Shown one piece after another: positions 43,194 to 53,669 of a stretch of 64,000 nucleotides of DNA (its first letter is position 1; every line of letters begins with the position of its first letter). Source of the stretch: Sabellastarte sp. h YS-2021 (taxonomy: Eukaryota > Annelida > Polychaeta > Sabellida > Sabellidae); assembly GCA_964017235.1 (NCBI GenBank), contig OZ024928.1, positions 434,001-498,000 of the forward strand, written 5' to 3'. The translations under genes and the position numbers were made by a program. The notes beneath the pieces are model-generated. The model was given only the letters and a program-made list of their open reading frames with translations. It ran no database searches and was not told the origin of the DNA.

Positions 43194-44882
43194 TTTGCCA
43201 CCAGTTTAAGTGTGCTGCAATGGCTTCTGTCCAAGGAAGGAGGCTGTCCAACGACTGAGGATATCTCCAGTGCTCCTTGAGGTGAAACTGAAAGAGCCTC
43301 ATGTGAAGGCGTCCCTCCGGGGCCATTTTCTCTGTTGAGGCAAGCAACCCAATTAGCGACATCAAACATCTTGCAGTCAAGACATGTCTCAACTTGAGTC
43401 TTAGGATCAAATCCTGAAGTTTGAGCCATCTCTCTTGAGTGCGTTTTTACAAGGGCTGAATCTAGATGGTATTCATAGCCCACGAACAAAAACACCTGAG
43501 TAGGTTTCAGTTCTGATTTTTCCCGATTTACTATCCACCCTAAGGACTGGGTTAGGTCTACCACTGCCTGAGTGTTCACTTGGGCTTCCTCCTGAGACTG
43601 GGACCTGATCAGCCAATCGTAAAGGTATTGGTGAAGTCGGGGGGGTTGGCTAGTCTGAAGGGGAGGGAGGTAAACTGGAACACCTGCGACCTGTGGCAAA
43701 ACCTTGGGTATTTCCTTGAGTTTGGGTGGATAGGGATGTGAAGGTAAGCATCCGATAGGTCTATCGACGATACCCATTACCCTGGAATCAGGGAGGTCCT
43801 GATGGACTCTGGAGATTCATTTTGAACTTTTCTACATGTAGAAAAGTGTTGAGCCTGCTTAAGTCTATGACTAGCCTCCACCTTTGGTGAGGCTTGAGGA
43901 CGAGAAACAGGCGACTGTAAAACCCGAGAGATTTTACATTTTCCACCCTTTCAATTGCGTTCTTGACAGAAGAGACTGGATACAAGTGGCCAGAGCTGGG
44001 TCTTTTTGAAGGGCCTTGTATTCTGACCGAATCAGAGGGAATCTGATCAGACTTAGTGGCAGTATGTAGCCATTGGTGATAATGTTTAACACGTTTGATG
44101 AACATTTGTTTGTTTGTCATTCTCTTCTGAAAGAACAGAGGAGACTGAGGGAGGCTTTTAAGGAGTCATTGGGGGAAGGGGTTTTCCACGCCCTCGTCCC
44201 CTGTTGTGGGGTTGAAAACGACGCCTGGAGCCTCTGAAATTCGTTTTCCCCCTGCCTGAGGAAACGATTGGTTACTGCTTGGAATGGAAGGACCCCCATT
44301 GGGGTGTTTCCTGTAGGAGCCTCTAGATTGTGGGGAATGCGAACAGGCTGATTAATAGGGCCTAAACCCTAAGTGTTATTACAGGTGCCTTGTTGAGGAA
44401 CTCCTGTCCCTCCTAAACTAGTTGTGGATGGGGAGCTTTAAGGTCTAAGATCCGGTATCTCACCTGAATTCCCCATACCCCTTCTGACTACATATATACA
44501 CCATGAAATTGAGTTTAACCTGTGTGGTAGTAGCCTTGCTACTGTCTTAACAGATAACCATAACCAGGTTGCATTCCGAAAAACCTAGTGAAGAGCAGCC
44601 TGAAGCTCAACTCTTGATGACCAGAAGGGGGAGGGGGGCTTACCCAAAGAGGCCTCTAGGGAGGTACAGATATGAAAATTTGTAATTTGTCTTCAAAACA
44701 AGGTTGTCTCATTTTAAGGGAAATTAGCAGCCTAAGTTCCTGTTGGCCTGGTAAATCATTCAGAGTCCAGACTGTGGAGGGTCTAGGCATAAATTCCCTG
44801 GGGACAGGGAGATTCAAAAACTGCCTAAGTTTCAATGTCCTCAGAAAATGGTTAGGGTTAAGTCAGGCAACCTACTTCCCTA
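43194..44882 (-). mobile_element. DIRS element B1, first segment (RT remnant and Gag tail)
   Basis: Left-truncated family B copy. 43195-44120 encodes RT pieces like those of B2 (RWLVIDLSRLN, KPTQVFLFVGYEYHLDSALVK) with stops, frame shifts and a deletion that removes the YLDD motif context. 44120-44340 resembles a Gag C-terminal tail. Then comes non-coding 5' sequence parallel to 49610-50130. It stops at 44882, where B2 is inserted, and continues at 53236 and again at 58164 up to its right end at 58972. Confidence 0.85.
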
Positions 44883-44930
44883 TAAAATTGAAAATTTTAA
44901 TTACTTAAATGTAGCTTTAAAAAGCTACAA

Positions 44931-45078
44931 GCTTACCATGTGGGACTTAATGCTGTTCTCGGGTTGCCACACCCGGAGCCAATGTCTTAGAAAAAAAGAC
45001 AGTTCTTGTTAGCCACCGGATATACTGCTAGTTGTCGTCACGTGATAACTTCTGACCAATCGCCCTACTTTCTCGTTG
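44931..45078. repeat. B2 left terminal inverted repeat
   Basis: Exact inverse of 53069-53216 over 148 bp. Contains tcacgtga and gcttaccatgtgggactta at the outer side. Confidence 0.93.
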
Positions 45079-45149
45079 ATATTTTCTAAAACCTACCCCT
45101 CAGCTGTAAACAGCGGGGAGGCAGGGTGGGACTCTTCTAAGTCCCACAT

Positions 45150-45245
45150 GGTAAGCTTGTAGCTTATAAAAGCTACATTTAAGTAATTAAAATTTTCAAT
45201 TTTATTACGCCACAATAGCTTACCATGTGGGACTTAATGCTGAAT
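45150..45245. repeat. B2 internal complementary region
   Basis: Reverse complement of the left end (taagtcccacatggtaagct ... tacttaaatg inverse) fused at ttcaattttatt to the reverse complement of the right end (attacgccacaatagcttacc...gggactta). It predicts a circle junction of gtaataaaattgaaaattt. Confidence 0.85.
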
Positions 45246-45629
45246 TCAACCGCCCGGTGGCGGGATTACAGCTGAGACTGGAAGATATGTCATTTTTTCT
45301 AAGATTTTGAATTAATATGTATAGAATAGTGCCAGAAATACCAGTCTGAGTCCCATTTACAGTGTCCCGATCCTGATGACCGGGCCTGTAACGAGCCAAA
45401 AACCTAAATAAAATGAGAGACAGTGCTGAAACTGTCTAGATGTTTGATTGTAGGACGGAAGTGCAGCAGTGCTCACTTCGAGGTCTAAGGGTCCCTGAGG
45501 GCCCTTCACTAGTGACTGACCAACCCATGGTTGGAGATCTCATAAATTTTTGCAACCTGAATATGAGATTAATGACAACTAAATAAGTCCTTAATAGAAA
45601 TTACTTGATGACTAAAAAACAAAATGACC
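45245..45629. other. B2 3' non-coding segment
   Basis: Sequence between the internal complementary region and the recombinase stop. Nothing else recognised; no open frame of note. Confidence 0.6.
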
Positions 45630-46800
45630 TTACCCGTAACATCTTGAAGGTAAAGGAATACCTAGATCCTGGGAGAGACTCCTGAAGACTTGGTTGTAGC
45701 GGATGTGCCCCCCCCCCCTTTTTTCTTTCCAAGGACAACTGGTCTGAGGGGAAGGATCTAGGACTTGTTGTGCCGCCACTACGGGTCCCAGATACATATT
45801 GATGTCGGTGTCCGACCAAGTAAGGTCTTTTAGGTAAAAATTTGTAAATGTGTTGTGAGCTTTCCAGTGACAGGCCTGCATGATTTGGTCCACCGATACC
45901 CCACCGTAAAGGGCCTTAGAGGCCGCAAAGGCCCGGATGTCATGCGCTTTAACTTGGACCAAGTCCAAGGCTTGTTGGTCTGCTTGTTTGTAACAAAGTA
46001 GGATGGTTTGTTTCAACCAGGACGAGAGAGTAGCGGGTCTGATGTCTGAGGTATGTCCTTTCTTGAAGGAGATAAAAAGGAGGGAACGAGACCCTCTCAG
46101 GTCTTTGGTTCGGTCCAGATAATACCTCAGGGCCCGTACTGGACACAGGGTCCTGTCGTCTTTCAATTATCTATCTACAATGGTAGTCAAAGCAGGAATA
46201 GTCACCGGAGACACACTTTGAGAACCTTCTCTTGCTAGTTGGTTTTTGGCTATGAAATCAGAAGAAGGGAACAAGGCAACCTTTTCCCATTGGCCTAGAT
46301 TAGATACTTTGTTTGCGACCCAGGCATGGATTTCGCTGCAGCGTTTGCCGGAGGCCAAAGCTAGCAAGAAAGCAGTTTTGAGAGTAAGATGTTTGAGGTC
46401 CGTGTCTTTCATGGGCTCAAAGGGTGCTTTTGTGAGCTCGTTGAGGACAACAGAAAGGTTCCACTTAGGTAAATTTCTGGAACTTTTTGGACGATCCCTG
46501 TGAAAACTGGAAAGTAATCTATGAAGGTCTGCATTATGTGCAATATGGTGGGCCGTTGGGCCCAAAGTGTCAACGATTGCAGTCCTGTAACCATCAATGG
46601 TCGAGGGGCGCCTGTTTAGGTCTTGGTACAGGTACATGAAAAAATCTGAGATTTGTTTCACAGATGGCGTGGAGAAATCCACCGAATTTTCTCTGCACCA
46701 TTTTCACATAGGGCCCACTTTGACTATAGATGGTCCTTGTTGATGACCGCTGAGGAGCAGCAATTCTCTCTGCCACCTCCACAGAGAAGCCTTGTTCTTG
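45630..46800 (-). pseudogene. DIRS B2 tyrosine recombinase, broken
   Basis: Same protein as in A2, family B version. The N-terminal part (AERIAAPQRSSTRTIYSQ) is in one frame. After a frame change near 46690 come DFFMYLYQDLNRRPSTIDGY and KTAFLLALASGKRCSEIHAW (the second Arg of KRR replaced by Cys). An in-frame TAA stands at 46167-46169, then the rest, KAHDIRAFAASKALYGG, CHWKAHNTFTNFYLKD, with H-x-x-R, His and Tyr present. The C-terminal tail runs through a C/G tract (45708-45718), which may have extended the frame. One stop and one frameshift make it inactive. Confidence 0.9.
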
Positions 46801-46834
46801 GAGTTGTCCGCTCCTAGACACCAGGCGAGGAGGT

Positions 46835-48445
46835 TCAGCTGTTGTGGGTTGTTGTGGAACACATACTTGTGGGACTGTGAGTAGGGTCGTTGACACTGGG
46901 AGTTGTAGTGGGATCTCTGTTGAGAGCTGCACTAGGTCCCAAAACCAGGGCATCCCTGGCCAGCCTGGGGCTATCACGATGATCAGGCAATGTCATTGCT
47001 TGATCTTTTGGATCACCTTGTGAAGGAGAGCCGTAGGAGGGTAAGCATAGGCCGAAAGGTTCGTCCAGTTTATGTTCAGAGCATCTATGTCCCAAGCCTA
47101 TGGGTCTGGGACAGGAGATACGTACAGTGGAAGTTTGTGGTTCAGATGATGGCTGAACCACTCTGGCTGATCTGTTTGAACACCTGCGGATGCAGAGACC
47201 ATTCTGTTGACTGCACTTGGTTGGACCTGGACAGCAGGTCGGCCATCACATACGGGCACCCTGGGATGTGCCTGGCTTTCAATGTTATGTGATAGTGATG
47301 GCACCAGGTCATGATCTTCCACAGTAGAGCACACATTTCTGCCAAGTTCCTCGTTTGTTGATGTAGGCTACCACTGTTGAGTTGTCAGTCGCAACTAACA
47401 CTGTTTGGTTCTGGCACTGGTCCTTGAAGTCTCGAAGGGCCAGGGAGACCGCCTTCAATTCTAGGACATTTATGTGTAGCCTTTTTTCCCGATCTGACCA
47501 CAGACCCTTTGTAAAATTTTGGTCTAAATGAGCGCCCCATCCTTTGTTTGAGGCGTCGGTAAAGAGTTGGATACTGTGGTCTTTGGGATGAAGGTCTGCG
47601 CCTTTCATCACGTTTGAGGGATTTTGCCACCAATCCAGGTGGGCTGCAATGGCTTCTGTCCAAGGAAGGAGGTTGTCTAGCGACTGAGGATATCTCCAGT
47701 GCTCCTTGAGATGAAACTGAAAGGGCCTCATGTGAAGGAGTCCCTCCGGGACCATTTTCTCCGTTGAGGCTAGCAACCCAATTAGCGACATCAAACATCT
47801 TGCAGTCAAAACACGTTTTGACTTGAGGAGTAGGATCAAATCCTGGAGTTTGAGCCATCTCTCTTGAGTGGGTTTTACAAGGGCTGAATCTAGATGGTAC
47901 TCGTAGCCCACAAACGAGAACACCTGAGTAGGTTTCAGTTCTGATTTTTTTTTTTTTTGACTTATTATCCACCCCAAGGACTGGGTTAGGTCTACCACCG
48001 TCTGAGTGTTCACTTGGGCTTCCTCCTGAGACTGGGATCTGATCAGCCAGTTGTCCAGGTATTGGTGAATTCTGAGTCCTCTTGAGAGGGCCATTAGTTT
48101 CACTTCCTTTACAATCATTGTAAAGACCTGGGGGGCTGTGGCTAGTCCGAATGGGAGGGAGGTGAACTGGAACACCTGAGACTTGTAGCAAAACCTTAGG
48201 TATTTCCTTGAGTTTGGATGGGTGGGGGTGTGTAGGTAAGCGTCCGACAAATCTATCGACAATACCCATTTCCCTGGAATCAGTGAGGTCCTGATGGACC
48301 CTGTTTAGGTCTATGACTGGCCTCCACCTTGTGTGAGGCTTGATACTAGGAACAGGCGACTGTAAAACCCGAGAGATTTTACATTTTCCACCCTTTCTAT
48401 TGCGTTCTTGACAGAAGAAACTGGATACAGAGGCCAGGACTTGGT
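46835..48445 (-). pseudogene. DIRS B2 RT / RNase H / methylase, broken
   Basis: RT: MSIDLSDAYLHTPTHPNSRK, PFGLATAP, then the catalytic motif reads YLDNW instead of YLDDW (about 48053), replacing an essential Asp. RNase H follows in the same frame (QLFTDASNKGWGAHLDQ, ELKAVSLALRDF, ATDNSTVVAYINKRG), then a frameshift at about 47340 separates its last part. The methylase-like block (APGWPGMPWFWDLV) is in a third frame. A T-run (47946-47958) has lengthened the Lys run of the RT. Upstream RT is cut by the LINE insertion. Confidence 0.9.
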
Positions 48446-48500
48446 CTTTGAAGGGCTTGGTATTCTCACTGTGTCAGGAGTCTGACGACTTAGATTTGAA

Positions 48501-49341
48501 GATTTCCTCTCACTTTCCTGTCAGCATTCTTGGTAGCCTTCTTCATCCGGTTGATTCTGTCAGAAATCTAGGTGTGTGGTTTGATGCAGATTTTTCATTC
48601 TCTGAGCATATCAAGAGGACTTGCAAAGCGTGCTTCCTTCAGATGCGTGACCTCCGTAGAATTAGAAAGTATCTCACTTCTGAAGTGGCAGTCCTTGCTG
48701 CAAATGCCTTGGTTAGTAGTCGTCTGGACTATTGTAACTCTCTGTTCAGAGGTTTGTCCGGTTTCAATCAGCACAAATTGCAAAGTATTCAGAACACCCT
48801 TGCTCGTATTGTTACAAATCATAGAAAGTATGCTCATGTTACACCCATTCTACAGAAACTCCACTGGTTGCCTGTTAAGTATCGTTGTATTTTCAAAACC
48901 GCAACACTTGTGTATAAATTTTTGCATAGTGGTTCTCCTTCTTACTTCAAACCGTTCTTGTCTTTTAGTAGTTGTCCCTATAGTACTAGGCATAGTCACC
49001 CAGATTGTCATTACCTTACAGTTCCTCCTTTCCATTCATCAGTCTTTAAGTCAGCCAAACATTTTGGCCATAGTTTTGCCTTTGATGCTCCTAAGATCTG
49101 GAATGACCTCCCTCAAGATGTTCGCAGTGCAACATCAGTTGCCTCCTTCAGAAAGAAGCTTAAAACTTACCTGTTTGCAAAAGCCTACCCACCATAGCCT
49201 CTCCCGCCACATCTGTGTCTCCTTGGTACGACCTGGCTATGTCCCTTGATTAACGATAACTGCCTTGCTTTATGTTTAGATGCGCCTTAGAGTCCATCAG
49301 TGATGGAGATTAAGCGCTATAAAAGACCACATTAGATTAGA
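48501..49341 (+). mobile_element. L2-like LINE, 5'-truncated, inserted in B2
   Basis: Opposite orientation to B2. It encodes the end of a LINE RT: SVRNLGVWFDADFSFSEHIK, LVSSRLDYCNSLFRGL, TPILQKLHWLPVKYR and KIWNDLPQDVRSATSVASFR, in one frame to a stop at 49195-49197. The 3' UTR has gagattaagcgctataaaag and then an (attag) tail. The 11-bp string ttagatttgaa flanks it (48490-48500 and 49342-49352) as a target duplication. The open frame seems to start at 48448, but its first ~18 codons are DIRS sequence. It has no endonuclease and cannot move. Confidence 0.9.
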
Positions 49342-49379
49342 TTAGATTTGAAAAGAATGACAGGATTTGTTTGCCAGTC

Positions 49380-50130
49380 TTATCTGAAAGAACGGAGGTG
49401 ACCTCCTACTGGTGGACTGAGTGAGGCTGGAGGAGTCATTGGGGGGGGGAAGGGTTTTCATGCCCTCGTCCCCTGGAGTGGGTCGAAAAGACCTTGGAGC
49501 CTCGGCTACTCGATTTCCCCCTACCTGGGAAAACGATGGATACTGCTTGGGATGGAATGACCCCCATTGGGGTGGTTCCTGTAGGAGCCTCTAGATGTGG
49601 GGAATTGGAAAGGGTTGATTAATAGGGTCTAAACCCTAAGTGTTATTACAGGTGCCTTGATGAGGGACTCCTGTCCCTCCGAAAGTAGTTGTGAATGGGG
49701 AACTTTAAGATATAAAGATCCAGTATCTCACCTGAATTCACCATATCCCTTCTGACTACTTATATGCACCATGAAATTGAGTTTGACCTGTCTGGTAGTA
49801 GCCTTGCTACTGTCTTAACATATATCCATAACCAGGTTGTATTGAGAAGAACCTAGTGGAGAGCAGCCTAAAGCTCAACTCTTGCTAACCAGAAGGGGAG
49901 GAGGGGCTTACCCAAGGAGGCCCCTAGGGAGATACAGATTTGAAAACTTGTGTTCAAGACAAGGTTGTTCCATTTTAAGGGAAAATAACAGACCAACTTC
50001 CTGTTGGCCTAGTACATCATTCAGAGTCCGGACTGTGGAGGATCTAGGCATAAATTCCCTGGGGGCAGGGAGGTTAAAAAAACTGCCTAAGTTTCAATGT
50101 CCTCCAAAATGGTTAGGGTGAAGTCAGGCA
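49380..50130 (-). pseudogene. DIRS B2 Gag tail and 5' non-coding
   Basis: 49400-49610 on the minus strand resembles the Ser/Arg/Gly/Pro-rich Gag tails of families A and C, with breaks. The rest parallels 44340-44880 of B1 almost base for base and has no frame. The Gag body is missing. Confidence 0.55.
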
Positions 50131-51415
50131 ACCTACTTCCCTAAAATACAAAGTCAGGACTGAATGAAGGACCTTGTTTAGAAGCCCTCTTGGGCTTGAG
50201 GACTTGGACCCAAGCCTCCAATAAGTGATATTTACTGCCAGGCTGGTAAAATATTAGTCCAAGTGTGTGGTAGGATTGTTCAGAGTTCTGATCTGGAACC
50301 ATCATCAGAACATCAGATTTAAGATCTGATCATCCGAGCATTAGATCTAGATACAATCATCCGAGCATCGGATTTAAGATTAGATCATCCGAGCATTGGA
50401 ACTTAGTGTAACCTCGGATCAGGTCTAGATGCAATGAAAATCCGAGTATCAAATCATATTCGGATGGATAGAAGTTGAAAATAATGCATCCGATTCTCGG
50501 GTGCATTAAAAACCTCGGATGAACTAAGATGTTATCTGGATTCAGATTTAAGCGGGGATCTGATCCACCCTGGAGAAAGAAGTTGGATATTATAATTTCT
50601 ATTGTAAGCTTTCCTTAAAGTAGGCTTCCATGTAAGCTTTTGCCTTTCCTTCTTGAAGGAACTACACAACTGGATTTACGTAAGTAAATCAACAGTGACA
50701 CAAGGTCACCTGCCCCACCCGCCTCACTGCAGGTAGGGCTAGTTGTGAGATAAGGAAAGCAGTAATTACACAGAATTTGATAAAATAACATAGAATCTAA
50801 AAGGCAAGCACAATATTTTCAATATTATGAAACTGGATGACTTAAAATACGATTAAAATAATGGCAAACCAAGGTTACCTTAGTTTGAAGAAACACGTAT
50901 AGTCTAGACGATTCTATTCCTGTTTATTTAAGTATTAAAACTTCAAATGGACAATAATACAGGAAAGAAGGGATAAAATATTTTATTTTATTTATTTATT
51001 TATTAATTTATTTTATTTTATAAACATACTGTAAGAAACACGCGTCTCTCAGCACATGTTGTCTAGACGTGACGTCATCACAGGGGTTTCCCCGAGGATT
51101 CCCCCAAGTTAGTTTCGTGCTTTATATCATATTTTAACCCTTAAAATGGACCAATAGAATAGAAGAACGGGGATAAACCCTTGCAAAATTTATTTTATTT
51201 GATTTCAACAGGCATATATTCCTGTAAATAAACTACCTACACGAGACGTGCATTACAAGAAATTGCTGTCTCGACAATAAAAACGGAAGTTGTTTCCGAT
51301 GATTTCACTCGACCAGGACTCGGTTTGTGTTACATTTATATATATTTAAACCCTAAAAAGGTCCAATAAGGAAGCAGGTAGGGGTTAAATATTTTATTTT
51401 ATTTTACTGACAGGC
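50130..51415. other. B2 5' region with atccgag repeats
   Basis: 50290-50520 has repeated gatcatccgagcatt / gatctagatacaat / cggatttaagat phrases, also seen in B1 (53400-53453 and 58164-58260). 50580-51415 is A/T-rich with tattttattttatt runs and tgacgtcatcac near 51069. It is shared with B1 58260-58560. No gene. Confidence 0.65.
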
Positions 51416-51423
51416 ATATATAT

Positions 51424-52822
51424 GTTACAGTGAATATGTGTAATCAGGGAATACGCGTATTCCCTGAAAATTTCAGTGAATACGCGTATTCCCTAAAGTG
51501 GTCAGGGAATACGTGTATTCCCTGAAAATTTTAGGGAATACATGTATTCCCTGGTTTTGATGACCAGGGAATATGCGTATTCCCTAACTAGAAATTGTTG
51601 AGAATGCAGCTTTGTATTCTTATGAAATAACTTTTGCTATGGACTCTTGTGTGTTTATATACTATAACCATTAAAATCTCCCAACATGATTTTACATAGC
51701 TTTTACTGTACCATAGCAAAATACAAAAAATATCACTTTGCCAAAAGGCAGTATTCATGTCTGTTAACATTGAGCTTTGCAATTAACTTTTGTGTACTTG
51801 TGAAGACAAGACAAATTGCAACTGATTTCAAAAAAGCTAAAGAACGATTTTCAAGAACAGTGTATTATTTTGTAAATATTAAATAATGTTTTAATAGGTT
51901 AGCAAATGACATATCTCAATCTGTTTGGCTTCTTAGTCCTTTGATTTAACTGTATAAATGCCCAGTATACAGGTCAGTAATAGCCAATAATGATGATTGT
52001 GTTGAGAGTCAGGGGAAGCAATGTAGCTTGATACTGAATTTAAAATTTAAATATATTTTGACAAAAAATTATACAAGAAGCTAACTATTCACAACATTAC
52101 ATATTATTATTTATTAAACAATATGAATGCTTATAATTTATTAGACACCAACTTGTCATAGCAGTTTTCTCTCAAGGCTTAAAGTATTAATTAAACAATC
52201 TCAGTTAATCCAATTGGCTTCCCAGTCCTGTGATTTGTCTTTATTTTGCTCTTTGATCTTTAATACTTTCAATCACAGAGAAGTCATCCATTCTACAGTG
52301 GTCAAACAGGTGGTTAAGGTTAAAGAAATAATCCCTTTGTTATTATAAATTCAAGGGAAGCCATTCAGTCTGCCACTAAATATGTGTTTTGTGTCAAAAA
52401 TATTTGTCAGGGATCCATAACTAAAATTCTATTAATTCAAAACAACCATCTATTTTAAATATTCGAAAATAGACAACTTTGTCAAACCAAAAGTTCAAGT
52501 CAAAACTTTTTGCGCAGGATATAAAAACAATGAAATATAATCTTTACCCAAAGGTTAATTATTTAAAAAAGCAACATGCATATAATCTCTGCACAAAAGT
52601 TCAATATTTAAAAGCACTAAAAACAGATGACCCATTACACATATTCACTGATTTCAGTTCAGTGAATATATGAAGCTATTACTTGACAAAACCAGTGAAT
52701 ACGCGTATTCCCTAAAATTTTCAGGGAATACGCATATTCCCTGACCACTTTAGAGAATACGCGTATTCACTGAAAATTTCAGGGATTACCCGTATTCCCT
52801 GATTACACATATTCACTGTAAC
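51424..52822. mobile_element. 1.4-kb inverted-repeat element with 29-bp-spaced palindromes
   Basis: Absent from the matching place in B1 (about 58550-58580), so it is an insertion. Terminal inverted repeats of about 135-150 bp start gttacagtgaatatgtgtaa. The left arm has five 20-bp palindromes of type AGGGAATACGCGTATTCCCT at 51446, 51475, 51504, 51533 and 51566. The right arm has four at 52694, 52723, 52752 and 52781, spaced 29 bp. The string atatatat flanks both sides (51416-51423 and 52823-52830), a possible 8-bp duplication, although the site itself is an AT microsatellite. The 1.1-kb middle is A/T-rich with no gene. A non-autonomous DNA transposon of unassigned superfamily. Confidence 0.85.
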
Positions 52823-53068
52823 ATATATATATCCTGTATTAGAAACCACATAAACGAGTCGCTGTTGATTTACAACGAGAACCCGGAAGTGGACTTCAGT
52901 TGTAAAATACAGTAAATATACTTATCTGAACTATGAAAAGACATCGAATTGTGATTCTATGTAATAAAATAAAGAAACTGATGTAGTTTCCAGATCCAAC
53001 GACAAGTATATCCTTCTAAAAATGAAATAATATTCCTTGTAAAATAAAGCATTGTTAATTCGCGTGGC

Positions 53069-53216
53069 CAACGAGAAAGTAGGGCGATTGGTCAGAAGTT
53101 ATCACGTGACGACAACTAGCAGTATATCCGGTGGCTAACAAGAACTGTCTTTTTTTCTAAGACATTGGCTCCGGGTGTGGCAACCCGAGAACAGCATTAA
53201 GTCCCACATGGTAAGC
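53069..53216. repeat. B2 right terminal inverted repeat
   Basis: Exact inverse of 44931-45078. It is followed by tattgtagcgtaataaaat at the element edge. Confidence 0.93.
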
Positions 53217-53235
53217 TATTGTAGCGTAATAAAAT

Positions 53236-53453
53236 ACAGAGTCAGGACTGAATGAAGGACCTTGTTTAGAAGAAGCCCTCTTGGGCTTGAGGACTTGGAC
53301 TTGCACCGAAGCCTCCAATAAGTGATAATTACTGCCAGGCTTGTGTACTATTAGTCCAAGTGTGTGTTAGGATTGTTCAGAGTTCTGATCTGTAACTATC
53401 ATCCAAACATCAGATTTAAGATCCGATCATCCGGGGATCAGATCTAGATACAA
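53236..53453 (-). mobile_element. DIRS element B1, second segment
   Basis: Begins acagagtcaggactgaatga, which in B2 directly follows cttccctaaaat (50129 on). So this is the part of B1 that lay next to 44882 before B2 entered. It continues to gatctagatacaa, where the 4.7-kb insert begins. Confidence 0.88.
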
Positions 53454-53669
53454 CTAGAAAAAGGTTTTTGCTGACAAAAACGAAGCGGCCCTGATGAAAA
53501 AGTGCGAAGTAAGCCATAAAAGATGTCAAGATATGCATCACAAGGAATAGAAAATGTAAAGTTTATTGCATTGTGTATGTTACCATATTTAACAAATGAA
53601 AGAATGACCACAGCTTGGCAGAAGAGAAATTGTAGGTGTGAAATTTACTTCTGAAAAGAATGTATGTCC

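Larger units (their letters stand above)
44883..53235 (-). mobile_element. DIRS element B2, nested inside B1
   Basis: An 8.35-kb family B DIRS element with left inverted repeat (44931-45078), internal complementary region (45150-45245), recombinase, methylase/RNase H/RT, Gag tail, long 5' region and right inverted repeat (53069-53216). The two 148-bp arms are identical base for base. The string taaaat stands at both junctions (44883-44888 and 53230-53235). The site it entered is visible uninterrupted inside B2 itself (50129-50160). B2 carries an L2-like LINE end and a 1.4-kb inverted-repeat element. Confidence 0.92.

Noticed and set aside
48448-48500. N-terminal start of the 249-codon frame as a real LINE start
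   Set aside because: These codons are DIRS sequence. The LINE begins after the duplication at 48490-48500.
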